64,000 nt of DNA, taken from CAWJFJ01 sp963800065 (GTDB lineage Bacteria; Actinomycetota; Acidimicrobiia; Acidimicrobiales; UBA8190). The stretch is from NCBI GenBank assembly GCA_963800065.1, contig CAWCZO010000010.1:376375-440374 (forward strand), in the 5' to 3' direction. This document shows, piece after piece, positions 33,762 to 46,314 of the stretch (position 1 is the stretch's first letter; each line of letters begins with the position of its first letter). The position numbers were made by a program, and so were the translations under genes. The notes beneath the pieces are model-generated. The model saw only the letters and a list, made by a program, of their open reading frames with translations. It made no database searches and was not told the DNA's origin.

Positions 33762-34901
33762 TTAGCCCAGAGTCGTCCATTCTCGATCGAACCACCGGTT
33801 GATGCGGCTCGATCCGAACTCGCCCTTGTCGGCGGCCAGGGCGACCGAAGGTGCCTCGTACGAGCCCGACGGTGCCTGCCCGGCGGCGAATGTGACGTTG
33901 ACGCGGGCCACTTCGTCGTTGCCGAACTCGAGGTAGCACATGCCGCGACCGTCGTACTCGGCAGATCCGCGTTCGCCCCGGATTATGGCGGCGATCCGGT
34001 CGGCAGCGACGGAGGCCTGGCGTTCCGAGAACACCCCCGCCTTGGGCGTTCCGACGCTCGTCACGTCGCCAACGGCGAACACCTCGGGATAGGAGGTCTC
34101 CAAGGTCAACGGGTCCACCGGGATCCAGCCGTCGACCGTCATCCCTGATTCGGCCACGACATGGGGGACGCGGTGGGCGGGCACGCCGAGAAACAGGTCG
34201 AAGGGCATTTCCGTGCCGTCGGCCAACACGGCGATACCCTCCACCAGCTCCTTCACCAACCGGTTGGGATACCACCCGATCCCCCTCTGACCAAAGGCCG
34301 CGAGCAACGCTTCGGAGGCTGCCGGGGACGGTGGGATCGGGACCGGAAGGGGCATGACCAGAGAGATCTCCGATGCTCCCCGCACTCCGCGCCTGGTCAG
34401 GTAGTCGTGCATGAGCAGCGCCGTCTCGCTCGGCGCCGGAGGGCACTTGAAGGGTGTCGACATGACACCGACGACCACCCGCCCGCCGGCGAAGCGCTCG
34501 AGCACATCACGCAACGCGAACGCCGCCTCTTCGGTGTAGAAGTCGTGACCCCAATCGAGCAGTCCCGGCGTCGCTCGCGGATCGAGGTCAGCCCCGAGGG
34601 CAACCACGAGAACGTCGGCGTCGTACACACCCGCATCGGTCTCGACCCGCTTGGCGGCCGGGTCAATCCTGGTCACGGTGGCCCGCACAAACTGCACTCC
34701 GGGTTTGACGAGATCGCGGTACGGGTGGCGGACGGCGGTCGGCAGTGTGCGGCCGAACATGACGTCCAGTTTCGAAAAGCCGAAGACGAAGTCCTCGCTC
34801 TGATCGATCAACACCACATCAGCCTGATAACCGAACTTCTCCGACAAAGAAGTCGAGAGCTCCAGGCCACCGAATCCCGCACCTAGTACGACGACGCGCA
34901 T
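33762..34901 (-). CDS. FAD-dependent oxidoreductase of the sulfide:quinone reductase-like group
   Basis: A 379-residue flavoprotein. The FAD-binding start is RVVVLGAGFGG (7-12), with a second nucleotide motif VGVMSTPFKCPPAPSE (Cys153) and the terminal FAD segment YPEVFAVGDVTS. The FKC-PAP and GRGMCYLEFG segments are typical of SQR/flavocytochrome-c sulfide dehydrogenase-like enzymes; only two of the three SQR cysteines are evident. The start at 34901 is chosen because it opens the Rossmann fold. It may pass electrons to quinone; sulfide use is not proved. Confidence 0.82.
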   Translation of the reverse strand: MRVVVLGAGFGGLELSTSLSEKFGYQADVVLIDQSEDFVFGFSKLDVMFGRTLPTAVRHPYRDLVKPGVQFVRATVTRIDPAAKRVETDAGVYDADVLVVALGADLDPRATPGLLDWGHDFYTEEAAFALRDVLERFAGGRVVVGVMSTPFKCPPAPSETALLMHDYLTRRGVRGASEISLVMPLPVPIPPSPAASEALLAAFGQRGIGWYPNRLVKELVEGIAVLADGTEMPFDLFLGVPAHRVPHVVAESGMTVDGWIPVDPLTLETSYPEVFAVGDVTSVGTPKAGVFSERQASVAADRIAAIIRGERGSAEYDGRGMCYLEFGNDEVARVNVTFAAGQAPSGSYEAPSVALAADKGEFGSSRINRWFDREWTTLG

Positions 34902-34969
34902 GGGAAAAAGATACAGCGCCGAACTCCTCGCCTGCCCGTCGGCAAAGGTGGCGTCATACAACTCTTTCG

Positions 34970-35043
34970 TGGGGCTAGCTGGAATCGAACCAGCGACCTC
35001 AGCATTATCAGTGCTGCGCTCTAACCGGCTGAGCTATAGCCCC
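34970..35043 (-). tRNA. tRNA-Ile (GAU)
   Basis: On the minus strand, GGGGCTA at the 5' end pairs with TAGCCCC (7-bp acceptor stem) with discriminator A; CCA is not encoded. The anticodon stem CAGCA/TGCTG encloses the loop CTGATAA with anticodon GAU, and the T-arm contains GGTTCGATTCC. It lies downstream of gyrA beyond the phospholipase-like gene, as tRNA-Ile does in mycobacterial origins; no tRNA-Ala follows it. Confidence 0.97.
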
Positions 35044-35208
35044 TCTGAAACGACCCGCCACGACGGGTGCTCCGGTCGTTGTCGTGCAGGACAGCGTAGC
35101 GTCATGCTGCCGGAGCTCCGAACCTCCGTCCGGGCGACCGGGCCCTCCTCTGCCCCGTCCTCCGGCACCGTCCTCCCATCGGTCGCCGAAGAGCACCACG
35201 ATGGAGCC

Positions 35209-36300
35209 GTGCGGTGCTCCGTCTGGCCCTGCGGTCTGCTGATCGGCGCCGCCGCGCTGGCCGGCTGCACCACCTCCCCGATGGTGCCCTCGACCTCCCC
35301 GACGACCTCCTCCACCCTGGCGTCGCCACCGGCCACGGCGCCGCCCGGGGTCACATCCCTCCCGGCCACGATCCCCTCGTCGGTCACCGCCGGAAACTTC
35401 GGACCGGTGATCCTCGAGCCCGGCGCCGGAATGACCCCCATCTACAACTTCATGCGCGGCGCAGGCACCGCACTGACCATGACCATGTACGAGCTGGCCG
35501 ATCCGACGGCCGAGCAGATCCTCGGCGCCGACGCCGCCCGGGGTGTCCGGGTCAGGGTGCTCCTGGACTCAGCCCTCGAGGGGGGCCGCAACCAGCCGGC
35601 CCGGGCGTACCTGGCCTCGCACGGCGTCGACGTGGCCCTCGCCCCGCCCGGTCGCATCACCCACCAGAAGACGATCTGTACGGACGGAACCACCTGCCTG
35701 ATCATGAGCCTCAACCTGGTCGCCGACGACTACGCCGGGACCCGGGACGTCGCCGTCGAGGACAGCGATCCCGCCGACGTGGAAGCCATCGAGTCGACCT
35801 TCGCCGCTGATTTCGCCGGTGGTACCGCGCCCGCCACGTCGAGCGGTGACCACCTCCTGTGGAGCCCTGGCTCCGAACCACAGATCCTGGGTGTGATCAA
35901 CGGGGCCCGGCATTCGCTGGCGGTGGAGAACGAGGAGATGGACTCGACCGCCGTAACCGACGCTCTGGCGTCGGCGGCCCGACGCGGCGTGGACGTGGAG
36001 GTGTGCATGACAGCGGACCGCTCGTATACGGCCGCTCTCGACCAGATCGTCGCCGCTGGTGGGCATGTCCATCTGTATCCCGATGAGGACGGCATCCTCT
36101 ACATCCACGAAAAGCTGATTCTGGCCGACGCCGGGACGGCGGCGGCCACGGCGTTGGTCGGATCCATCAACTTTTCCACCAGCTCCATGGAGTACAACCG
36201 CGAACTGGACGTCGTCCTGAACGAGAACGACGCTCCCGGCCAGCTGTCGGCCCTGGGCGCCGCCTTCGGCAGTGACTTCGCCGGCGCCCCGTCGATGTAG
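35209..36300 (+). CDS. Lipoprotein of the phospholipase D-like family
   Basis: From a GTG at 35209, 363 residues with a lipobox (WPCGLLIGAAALAGCTT) and a Ser/Thr/Pro linker. Two PLD half-domains follow, each with a reduced HxK motif: THQKTIC with SLNLV, and YIHEKLIL with GSINFSTSSMEYN. The normal motif is HxKxxxxD, and D is replaced here. It may hydrolyse phosphodiesters outside the membrane or act as a phosphatidyltransferase. An ATG at 35104 is an alternative start. It is convergent with gyrA, 7 bases apart. Confidence 0.85.
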   Translation: MRCSVWPCGLLIGAAALAGCTTSPMVPSTSPTTSSTLASPPATAPPGVTSLPATIPSSVTAGNFGPVILEPGAGMTPIYNFMRGAGTALTMTMYELADPTAEQILGADAARGVRVRVLLDSALEGGRNQPARAYLASHGVDVALAPPGRITHQKTICTDGTTCLIMSLNLVADDYAGTRDVAVEDSDPADVEAIESTFAADFAGGTAPATSSGDHLLWSPGSEPQILGVINGARHSLAVENEEMDSTAVTDALASAARRGVDVEVCMTADRSYTAALDQIVAAGGHVHLYPDEDGILYIHEKLILADAGTAAATALVGSINFSTSSMEYNRELDVVLNENDAPGQLSALGAAFGSDFAGAPSM

Positions 36301-36307
36301 CCGCGGC

Positions 36308-38821
<2,514 letters not shown>

Positions 38822-38883
38822 CGTGCGTCGTCTTCCCTTCGATCATCGTGCGAACAACACCGGGCCCGCCCGGGGCTCCGTCC

Positions 38884-40835
38884 TCAGATGTCGAGGAATC
38901 GCACGTCCTTGGCGTTGCTCTGGATGAAATGACGGCGCAGCTCCACGTCGTCTCCCATCAGAACGGAGCACACCTCGTCGGCCACAGCCGCCTGTTCCAC
39001 GGTCACCTGGAGCAGTGATCGACGGGCCGGGTCGATGGTGGTGTCGCGAAGCTCGTTGAAGTCCATCTCGCCCAGCCCCTTCAGGCGCTGGAACTCCTTC
39101 TGGTGATTGGGGTGCTCTTCGAGGAACCGGGCACGGGCCGCGTCGTCTTTCAGATAGACCTTCTCCTTGCCCACCAGCGTCGAGTACAGCGGCGGTTGGG
39201 CCACGTAGACGAAGCCCCCTTCGACCAGGGGCTTCATCTGGCGGAAGAAGAAGGTGAGAAGCAGCGTCCTGATGTGGGACCCGTCCACGTCGGCGTCGGC
39301 CAGGACGATCACCTTGTGGTAGCGGATCTTCTCGACGTCGAATTCCTCGGCCAGTCCGGCGCCGATGGCGGCGATGAGGGCCTGGATCTCGGCGTTCTTG
39401 AGCATCTTGTCGATGCGGGCCCTCTCGACGTTCAGGATCTTCCCCCGGATGGGGAGGATGGCCTGGGTGCGGGGACTGCGGGCGTCCTTGGCCGAACCCC
39501 CGGCGGAGTTCCCCTCGACGATGAAGAGCTCGCTCTCCCTGGGGTCCCGTGACGAGCAGTCGACGAGCTTGCCCGGGAGGCCGGCCCCGTCGAGCGCCGA
39601 CTTGCGCCGGGTCAGGTCGCGGGCCGTCTGGGCGGCGATCCGGGCCCGTGCCGCCGTCGTCGACTTCTGGACGATCTGGTTGGCCTCGCGCGGGTTCTCT
39701 TCGAGCCAGTCGGCCAATTTCTCGTTCGTGGCCCGTTCGACCAGCGAGCGGATGGTCACGTTTCCGAGCTTGGCCTTCGTCTGCCCCTCGAACTGCGGAT
39801 CGGTCAGTCGGACCGAGATGATGGCGGTGAGACCCTCGCGGATGTCGTCGCCGTCGAAATTCGGGTCCTTCTCCTTCAGTTGCCCCTTGGCTCGCGCGTA
39901 GCGGTTGACGACATTGGTCAGGGCCTTGCGGAAACCCTCTTCGTGCATGCCACCGTCGTTGGTGGAGATCCCGTTGGCGAAGGAGTGGATCGAGACGTGG
40001 AACCCGGTGTTCCACTGCAGCGCGATCTCGACCTCCTGCTCGTTCTCGGACTGCCCGAACGAGCACACCTTGCGGAACAGGGACTCCTTGGCCGCGTTCA
40101 GGTGCTTCACATAGTCCACGATCCCGCCCGTGTAGCGGTAGACGACCTTCTGTTCGCGATCGGCCCGCTCGTCGGAGAAACGGATCTCGAGTCCCTTGTT
40201 CAGAAAGGCCATGACCTGGAGCCGCTCGAGGACGGTCTGGGCCCGGAAGTCGATCTCCTCGAACACCGAGGCGTCGGGCCAGAAGGTCACCGTCGTTCCC
40301 GTCCGGTCCTTCGGGGCCGGCCCGGTGACATGAAGCGGTTCCTTCGGCTCTCCGCCGTCGGTGAAGACGGCCACGTGGTGGTCGCCCTCACGATCGATCT
40401 CGAGCACCAGGCGGGAGGAGAGGGCGTTTACGACGGACACCCCCACGCCGTGCAGGCCGCCCGAGACTTTGTAACCCGACCCACCGAATTTCCCACCGGC
40501 GTGCAGGGTGGTGAGAACCAGCTCGGCGGCGGAGCGGTCCGGGTACTGGGGGTGGGGGTCGACCGGGATGCCGCGTCCGTTGTCCTTGACCCGGCACCCC
40601 CCGTCGGGAAGGAGGGTGACGTCGATCTGGGTGCAGTACCCGGCCATGGCCTCGTCGACGGCGTTGTCGACGACCTCCCAGACCAGGTGATGAAGGCCGG
40701 TCGGCCCCGTGGAGCCGATGTACATACCCGGACGTTGCCGGACCGGTTCGAGGCCCTCGAGAACGGTGATGTCAGTGGCGTCGTAGAGGACCCGCGCTTT
40801 TCGTCGACCACTTCCGGCTCAACCTTCAGCGCCAC
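38884..40835 (-). CDS. gyrB: DNA gyrase subunit B, frameshift near the N-terminus
   Basis: The ATPase and toprim domains are complete: DNAVDEAM, NGRGIPV, GLHGVGVSVVNALS, and the toprim motifs FIVEGNSAGGSAK and DADVDGSHI. The usual EGDSAGG thus reads EGNSAGG. The N-terminal 15 residues (from a GTG at 40835, ALKVEPEVVDEKR) are in another frame than YDATDITVLEGLEPVRQRPG; one base is missing or added near 40790. Without the shift the first usable codon would be the Met of PGMYIG, which would remove part of the ATP arm. A sequence error is likely. Confidence 0.95.
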
Positions 40836-41023
40836 AAACGCGCCCTTTCAGATCCTCGAACGACAGGGGGAACCACGGCGGCGGGGTCCCGTCGAAGGGG
40901 CCCCTTTCCTGTGATTCCGATGACCTCCAGTGTACCAGGAGGCTGTGCCGGCTCCTGTCTCCGACACTCTTCTCGCAGGGTCTGTGCCCCGCCCAACGCC
41001 ACGCCCGATCGTGCCCGGCGGTG

Positions 41024-41361
41024 TCAGCCCCGCACACGAATATCGAGTCGGACGGGGGCGTCGCCGCCGCCGAATTCCGACGCCACGCGGGCCAGGATCT
41101 GGGCGCGAGATGTCGGATCTGTGTGGCCCAGGCAGGATGGTCCGCATGTACGACGAGGGTCCCGGCCACCAGGCGGACCGGGTGGACGTGCGCGGCCACC
41201 GACGGTCCCACCAACTCCTCCCATCGTCCGAAGACCACCGAGATCAGGTCCGTTGATCCGAGGCCCAGGCGACCGGCCACCGCCCCCAGGGCCTCGGACA
41301 TGGGGACGGGGCCGCCACCGGAGCGCCCACGGCTGTTGTACCGGGGGCCCGATCCCGTCAT
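41024..41361 (-). CDS. dciA: DciA-like DUF721 protein, frameshifted
   Basis: A DUF721 protein of about 112 residues in the usual place between recF and gyrB. It starts at 41361 with an ATG that overlaps the recF stop (ATGA) and runs through LGSTDLISVVFGRWEELVGP, VHADHPAWATQIRHLA, then shifts frame near 41105 to QILARVASEFGGGDAPVRL and a stop at 41024. One G lost from a GCGGCC would explain it. DciA-like proteins interact with the replicative helicase DnaB. Confidence 0.8.
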
Positions 41362-42449
41362 GGCCGGTCCGCCACGCTCGACAGATGCCCGGCGGCCACT
41401 TCGACGACACGATCCGCTGTCACCATGGGGGGAGGATCGACGGCCGTGGTGAGCAGCACCTGGCCGGCCGGCAACTGCTCGACGAGTGACGCCGAGCGTC
41501 GGGCGTCGAGCTCGGAGAACACGTCGTCGAGGAGGAGGACCGGGGGTTCGTCCGTGTCTCGACGGCGCAACTCGTGCGTGGCCAGGCGCAACGCCAACGC
41601 CACGCATCGTTGCTCACCCTGCGATGCATGGGTCCGGGCCGGTCCGGGGCCCACGCTGATCTCGAGCTCGTCCCGGTGGGGGCCGACCGAGGTGACCTGG
41701 CGGCGCAGGTCCTCGCTACGCCTCTGGCACAGGGCGTCGGACAGATCGCCGTCCCACGAGCGGCGGTACGACAGCGTCACGGGCTCCGATGAGCGGGCCA
41801 GGCTCCCGTAGGCCTCGGACACCAGGGGAGCGAGCTCGGAGACGAGTGTCTCCCGAGCACGGGCCAGCTCAGATCCGGCCGTGGCCAGGCGGTCGTCCCA
41901 GACGTCGAGCGTGGCGACGATGTCGGCGTCGAGCCGGTTCCCGGCCTGGCGCAGGACCGAAGCCCGTTGTCGCAGCACCCGGTCGACGTCGGACGTCAGG
42001 AGCTCGAACCGCGGGTGCTGATCGACGAGGACGTCGTCGAGATACTCGCGACGGCCGGCCGGACCGCCCTGGACGAGGTGGAGATCATCGGGAGAGAAGA
42101 CGGTGACCCGGACGGCCTCGGCCAGCTCGGAGCGGCGGCGGACCGGTTGCCGGTTGATCTGGATCCTGGCCGTCCCCGTGACGGGCAACTCCGCCTCGAT
42201 GAGGATCCGGCGCGTCGCCGTCGTCGTCTCGGCCCGCAGAATCGCCCGCGAGGCGCCCTGGCGGACGAGGACGTCGCGGGAGGCCCCTCTGAGCGATCGC
42301 TGCGTGGCGAGCCATCCCACCGCCTCCAGGACCGACGTCTTGCCCGACCCGTTGGGTCCACGCAACACCGTCAGGCCCTGCGGGTCCGGTTCGATGAGAG
42401 CTTCAGAAAAACAGCGGAAATCGTTCAGCCAGAGCGTGATGATGGCCAT
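41358..42449 (-). CDS. recF: DNA replication and repair protein RecF
   Basis: A 363-residue RecF with Walker A GPNGSGKTS near 31-39, signature THASQGEQRC, and Walker B LLLDDVFSELD. It is an SMC-like ATPase that helps RecA load at gaps. The reading frame appears to continue upstream into dnaN only because dnaN is frameshifted; the start MAIITLWLNDFRCF at 42449 is the true one. Confidence 0.96.
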   Translation of the reverse strand: MAIITLWLNDFRCFSEALIEPDPQGLTVLRGPNGSGKTSVLEAVGWLATQRSLRGASRDVLVRQGASRAILRAETTTATRRILIEAELPVTGTARIQINRQPVRRRSELAEAVRVTVFSPDDLHLVQGGPAGRREYLDDVLVDQHPRFELLTSDVDRVLRQRASVLRQAGNRLDADIVATLDVWDDRLATAGSELARARETLVSELAPLVSEAYGSLARSSEPVTLSYRRSWDGDLSDALCQRRSEDLRRQVTSVGPHRDELEISVGPGPARTHASQGEQRCVALALRLATHELRRRDTDEPPVLLLDDVFSELDARRSASLVEQLPAGQVLLTTAVDPPPMVTADRVVEVAAGHLSSVADRP

Positions 42450-42471
42450 GCGGACCTGACGGAGGCGACAT

Positions 42472-43616
42472 CTAGGAAACGCGTACCGGCATGAGGAGAT
42501 ACCGGTAGTCATCGTGCTCGGGCGCTCGGACCGTCGCCGGCTTGGTCGCGCGTCGAGAGTCTCGAGAACGACCTCATCGCCGAGAACGGCCTCGACACCG
42601 TCGATCAGGTAGCTGGGGTTGAAGGCGACCGTCAGCTCCTCTCCCTCGTAGTCGGCGTCGACGTCCTCGCTGGCGTGACCCACTTCTTGCGAGACAACGG
42701 TGAGCTCCACGCCACCCGCCCGCATCGACAACCGCACGGGCGTCGTGTTGTCACGGACGAGCAGGCGCACCCGGCGCAGGGCGTCGAGGAGGGACTCCTT
42801 GCCCACGCGGAGTTGGTTCGGGTACCCCGGCGGGATGAGTTGTCGGTAATCGGGGAACTTTCCGTCGAGGAGCCGGGTCATCAAACGGACGCCCGACGCG
42901 GTGAAGGTGGCGTCGAGATCGCTCACCGAGAAGCCGACGTCGGAACCACCGTCCTCCTTCTCCTTGCCCCCTCCGTCCTTCCCCCCCGCCGCCGGCAAGA
43001 GGCGCTGGAGTTCGGTCAGGGCCCGGGCCGGTATGAGGATCTGATCGGTCCCCTCGGGCAGCGGCCCGGTCCCGGTGAGGTCCCGCAGGGCGAGCCGGTA
43101 CGAGTCGGTGGCCACCAGCCGGGTCCCCGTTCCCTCGGCCGCCACCAGGACACCGGTCAGCAGGGGTCGGGCGTCGTCATTGGAAGCGGCCCGGACCACC
43201 TGGCGCAACGCCTCGGCCAGACCAGCGGCGGGCAACTTCACCTGGTCCGGCCGTGGATCGGGAAGAACGGGGAAATCCTCGACCGAGAAGGTTCGGACCA
43301 CGAACCGCGACCGGGCCGCCGAGATCTCGACCTCGTCGTCACCACCATCGAACGTCACCGCACCGGGCTCCAGCGACCGCACGATGTCAGCGGCCAGACG
43401 GGCCGGGGTCACGACCGTCCCGTCGTCGAGGCCGATCGCCTCGCTCTCGACGCGGACCGTCAGATCGAGATCCGTCCCGACGACGGTGAGCCGGTTCCCG
43501 GCCACCTCGATCCGGATCCCGGAGAGTGCCGCCGCTGTCGAGCCGCGGGTGGTCACCGCCCGCCCAGCGGTCGTCAACGCCTCAACCAGGGTGTCGCGCT
43601 CACAACGGAACTTCAC
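42472..43616 (-). CDS. dnaN: DNA polymerase III beta sliding clamp, frameshift near the end
   Basis: Starts with a GTG at 43616 (KFRCERDTLVEALTTAGRAV) and has the three clamp domains. At about 42550 the sequence reads LETLDA then leaves the frame; removing two bases (an extra CG) restores TKPATVRAPEHDDYRYLLMPVRVS and a stop at 42472. This C-terminus is the conserved end of DnaN, so the lesion is probably a sequence error. An apparent dnaN-recF fusion in the raw frame results from it. Confidence 0.95.
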
Positions 43617-43781
43617 ACAGGGCCCCTTGCTCTTTAAGAATCCAAATTCTGACAGTGACAGTAATAGGGGTTGTGGATTGTGGATGAGAGGGCGTTGGCC
43701 GAGGCCAGAGGCCATCCGCCCGTCCACCGCCCGTCCACCGCCGTCCACCAGTGGACGGCATGGTTGGTCAGAGACCCCCTG
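43617..43781. other. dnaA-dnaN intergenic region, probable part of oriC
   Basis: The 165-base region is AT-rich at its dnaN side (CTCTTTAAGAATCCAAATTC) and has DnaA-box-like sequences on the complementary strand (TGTGGATTG, TGTGGATGA near 43674-43686). The dyad CCGTCCAC-CA-GTGGACGG (43741-43758) and the direct repeats CGCCCGTCCAC are next to them. The start of dnaN itself is expected here, and actinobacterial origins usually lie in this gap. Fewer boxes are present than in well-studied origins. Confidence 0.55.
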
Positions 43782-45225
43782 TCATCCCCGCCCGGGGCAC
43801 CTGTATCCACAGCTGCTCGAGTCTTCCCCACAGGGTCGTACACCGCTCTTGATGTGCAGAATCAGCTCGGTCACCTGGTCGTAGATCTGGCGCCGCTCCT
43901 TCATCAGGGAGGAGATCTTGTCGACGGCGTGCATGACGGTGGTGTGATCGCGCCCACCGAACTCCCGGGCAATGGCCGGGTAGGAGAAGTCCGTCATCTC
44001 CCGGAAGACGTACATACCGATCTGCCGGGCGATCACCAGGGGGCGACGGCGGCTCGGTCCGCAGAGGTCGTCGACGGTGAAACCGAAGGTCGACGCCGTG
44101 GCCTCGAGGATCATGCCCGGCGTGATGCGGCGGGGCTGGCCGGCCAGGAGGATGTCCGACAGGACGTGTTCGGCCAGGTCACGGGAGAGGGACTGGTGGT
44201 TGAGACTGGCGAACGCGCAGACCCGGATCAAGGCTCCCTCGAGTTCGCGGATGTTGCCCTTGACATTGGCGGCGATGAACTCGAGGACGTCGTCGGGGAC
44301 CGGGAGAGGTTCCCGTTCGGACTTCTTCTGCAAGATGGCCAGGCGGGTCTCGAGCTCGGGGGGTTGGACGTCGGTGATCAGGCCGGACAGAAACCGGCTG
44401 CGGAGACGGTCCTCGAGGGTGGCGATCGATTTGGGAGGCCGGTCCGAGGTCAAGACGACCTGCTTGGACGCTCCATAGAGGTGGTTGAAGGTGTGGAAAA
44501 ATTCCTCCTGGAGCGATTCCTTGCCTTCCATGAACTGGACGTCGTCGATCAACAGAACGTCGCACTCGCGGTAGTGGCGCTTGAAGGCCGCCGTGGTGTT
44601 GTTCCTGATGGCGTCCACGAATTCGTTCATGAACGTCTCGGTGGAGACGTAACGGACGTGCCGGCCGGCGAAGTTGTCCCGCACGTAATTCCCGATGGCG
44701 TGCAGGAGGTGGGTCTTCCCCAGACCGGCGCCGCCGTGGATGAAGGGGATTGTCGGAACGCGCCGGCATTTCAGCCACGGAGAGTGCTGCCGCGTGCGCA
44801 AAACGATTGGACGACCCGATGACGAACGAGTCGAAGCCGTAGCGGGGATCGAGACCGCCGGCACCGGCGTCGTCGGGCCACCGGCGACGCCGGGTGGATC
44901 CGCCGGTCGACGGCGACTCGGAGCCGGATCCTTCGTCCGGGGCCGGTGGGAGGTCGTCGACGGGCTCGGCCAAGGCCGCCTCGGCCACGTCCAGGCGGAC
45001 GGTGACCTGCTGGGCGGCGACATCGGAGACGGCGGCGGCGATCAGCCCCAGAAAACGGTTCTCGATCCGGTCCCGGACCAGGGTGCTCGGTGCGGTCAGG
45101 ACCAGGAGGTCGCCGTCGAAGGCCTGGGGCACGAGCCCCGTCAACCAGGTACGCCAGGTGGCGTCCGACACCTGTTCCCGGAGCGCGTCCGCACAGCGCT
45201 TCCACAGGTCGTTTGTGTCGTTCAC
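43782..45225 (-). CDS. dnaA: Chromosomal replication initiator DnaA, frameshifted
   Basis: From the GTG at 45225 (after GGAGGG), domain I (NDLWKRCADALREQVS), a linker with Pro/Ser and Arg-rich parts, then the AAA+ domain. At about 44748 the frame changes: one frame ends ...VAEMPARSDNP, the other continues IHGGAGLGKTHLLHAIGNYV (Walker A), LLIDDVQFMEGKE (Walker B) and the C-terminal box-binding GGRDHTTVMHAVDKI. The length shows a net change of one base. The Walker A region is otherwise intact; a sequence error is likely. Confidence 0.95.
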
Positions 45226-45253
45226 CAGGCCCTCCGCCCCCCGATCGCAGGAT

Positions 45254-45283
45254 TTGTCCACAAGGAGATCCACAGGTGTGGAT
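45254..45283. promoter_or_regulatory. DnaA boxes in the dnaA leader
   Basis: TTGTCCACA (45254-45262) is a perfect high-GC actinobacterial DnaA box. The dyad ATCCACA-GG-TGTGGAT (45268-45283) holds two further box-like halves facing each other. They lie about 30-60 bases upstream of the dnaA start, so autoregulation of dnaA or a second part of the origin is likely. Confidence 0.7.
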
Positions 45284-45508
45284 TGCTCGGAAGCTCGTTC
45301 CCGGCCGTGGTGGACGGGATGTCAGGCCCCGGGGAAGGAGGGCGTCGTGTCCGGGCGACCCTCGAGGAGGAGAGCCGACCGGTGTGGTGGCACGGTACAC
45401 CGCCCCTCCAGGGGCTGCTAGTGGCTCATGGCCACGATTCGCGAAAGCGCTGCCTGGTCGGTGTTCGGGGACTCGCCTAACATCTACGGTCACGACTCAG
45501 GGCCGTTG

Positions 45509-45526
45509 TCGTGCGCTGTCGCACGA
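45509..45526 (+). other. Hairpin in the rpmH leader
   Basis: TCGTGCG-CTGT-CGCACGA is a perfect 7-bp stem with a 4-base loop about 50 bases before the rpmH start. The rest of the dnaA-rpmH gap (45284-45576) shows a weak -10-like TAACAT at about 45478 but no gene. Confidence 0.45.
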
Positions 45527-45576
45527 GGCCCCGGCTGGCCTGCCTCCCCCGCCGGCCCAGGAAGGAACGAAGGGAC

Positions 45577-45711
45577 GTGAAGCGAACCTACCAACCCAAC
45601 GTCCGGAAACGGGCGAAGAACCACGGGTTCCGGCACCGCATGTCGACGCGGGCCGGCCGTGCCATCATCCGGTCCCGGCGCCTACGGGGCCGGCACCGCC
45701 TGTCCGCCTAG
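45577..45711 (+). CDS. rpmH: 50S ribosomal protein L34
   Basis: A 44-residue L34: MKRTYQPNVRKRAKNHGFRH and the RRLRGRHRLSA end. The GTG at 45577 is preceded by GGAACGAAGGG. It is the conserved first gene of the rpmH-rnpA-yidD-yidC-jag-rsmG operon and is divergent from dnaA. Confidence 0.97.
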   Translation: MKRTYQPNVRKRAKNHGFRHRMSTRAGRAIIRSRRLRGRHRLSA

Positions 45712-45727
45712 AGCGGGCACCCCCGGA

Positions 45728-46057
45728 GTGATCTGGCGCATCCAGGACCGCGCCACGTTCGAAGCGTTGCGCCGGTCCGGGCGCCGGGCCCGTCGGGGAC
45801 CGGTGACGGTCACGTACGCCGCCGTCGGGGCGCCACGACCCCGTGTCGCCTATGCCGTCGGCAAGCGTGTGGGCAAGGCGGTGGTCCGGAACCGGCTGCG
45901 GCGGCGGCTCCGAGCGGCGGCGGCCGCCGTGGTGGGGCTGGAGCCCGGCGCTTACCTGGTGGCGGCCGATCCGGGCGCATCGGGGCTCTCCTACGAAGAT
46001 CTGAGGACACAAGTGGCAGCAGCGATGACAGCGGCGAGCGGGGAGCGGCACCGGTGA
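45728..46057 (+). CDS. rnpA: Ribonuclease P protein component
   Basis: A 109-residue RnpA from a GTG at 45728 (IWRIQDRATFEALRRSGRRA). The RNA-binding RNR motif region is VGKRVGKAVVRNRLRRRLRAA. It forms RNase P with the RNA subunit and matures tRNA 5' ends. The gene follows rpmH by 16 bases. Confidence 0.95.
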   Translation: MIWRIQDRATFEALRRSGRRARRGPVTVTYAAVGAPRPRVAYAVGKRVGKAVVRNRLRRRLRAAAAAVVGLEPGAYLVAADPGASGLSYEDLRTQVAAAMTAASGERHR

Positions 46058-46115
46058 GCGCCACGACCCACCACCCCTCTTTACCCCCCGCCTCCCCACC
46101 AGGCTGGCGGGGCGC

Positions 46116-46304
46116 ATGGTGGCCTTCTACCAGCTCCTTCGGGCCGGCCGTCCGTCGCCGTGCCGCTACATCCCCGGGTGCTCGGACTATGCCCTGGAGG
46201 CCCTCGAGCGTCACGGCCTGCTGCGGGGCGGGGTCCTGGCTCTCCGCCGGGTCGGCCGCTGCCACCCCTGGGCCGGCCACGGCGTCGACCCGGTGCCGGA
46301 GTGA
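46116..46304 (+). CDS. yidD: Membrane protein insertion efficiency factor YidD
   Basis: A 62-residue protein with the YidD pattern: MVAFYQLLRAGRPSPCRYIP, CSDYALEALERHG, and RRVGRCHPW. The first ATG in frame gives a chain a few residues shorter than usual; the preceding codons (LPTRLAGR) are in frame but have no start. It aids YidC-dependent insertion. Confidence 0.9.
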   Translation: MVAFYQLLRAGRPSPCRYIPGCSDYALEALERHGLLRGGVLALRRVGRCHPWAGHGVDPVPE

Positions 46305-46314
46305 GGGGGAAACC

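Noticed and set aside
41358..43748. A dnaN-recF fusion protein of 796 residues
   Set aside because: The C-terminus of DnaN (DDYRYLLMPVRVS) is found in another frame after removing two bases, and RecF has its own normal start, so the fusion results from a frameshift.
43671..44822. Plus-strand frame of 383 residues opposite dnaA
   Set aside because: Shadow of dnaA; also runs through the probable origin.
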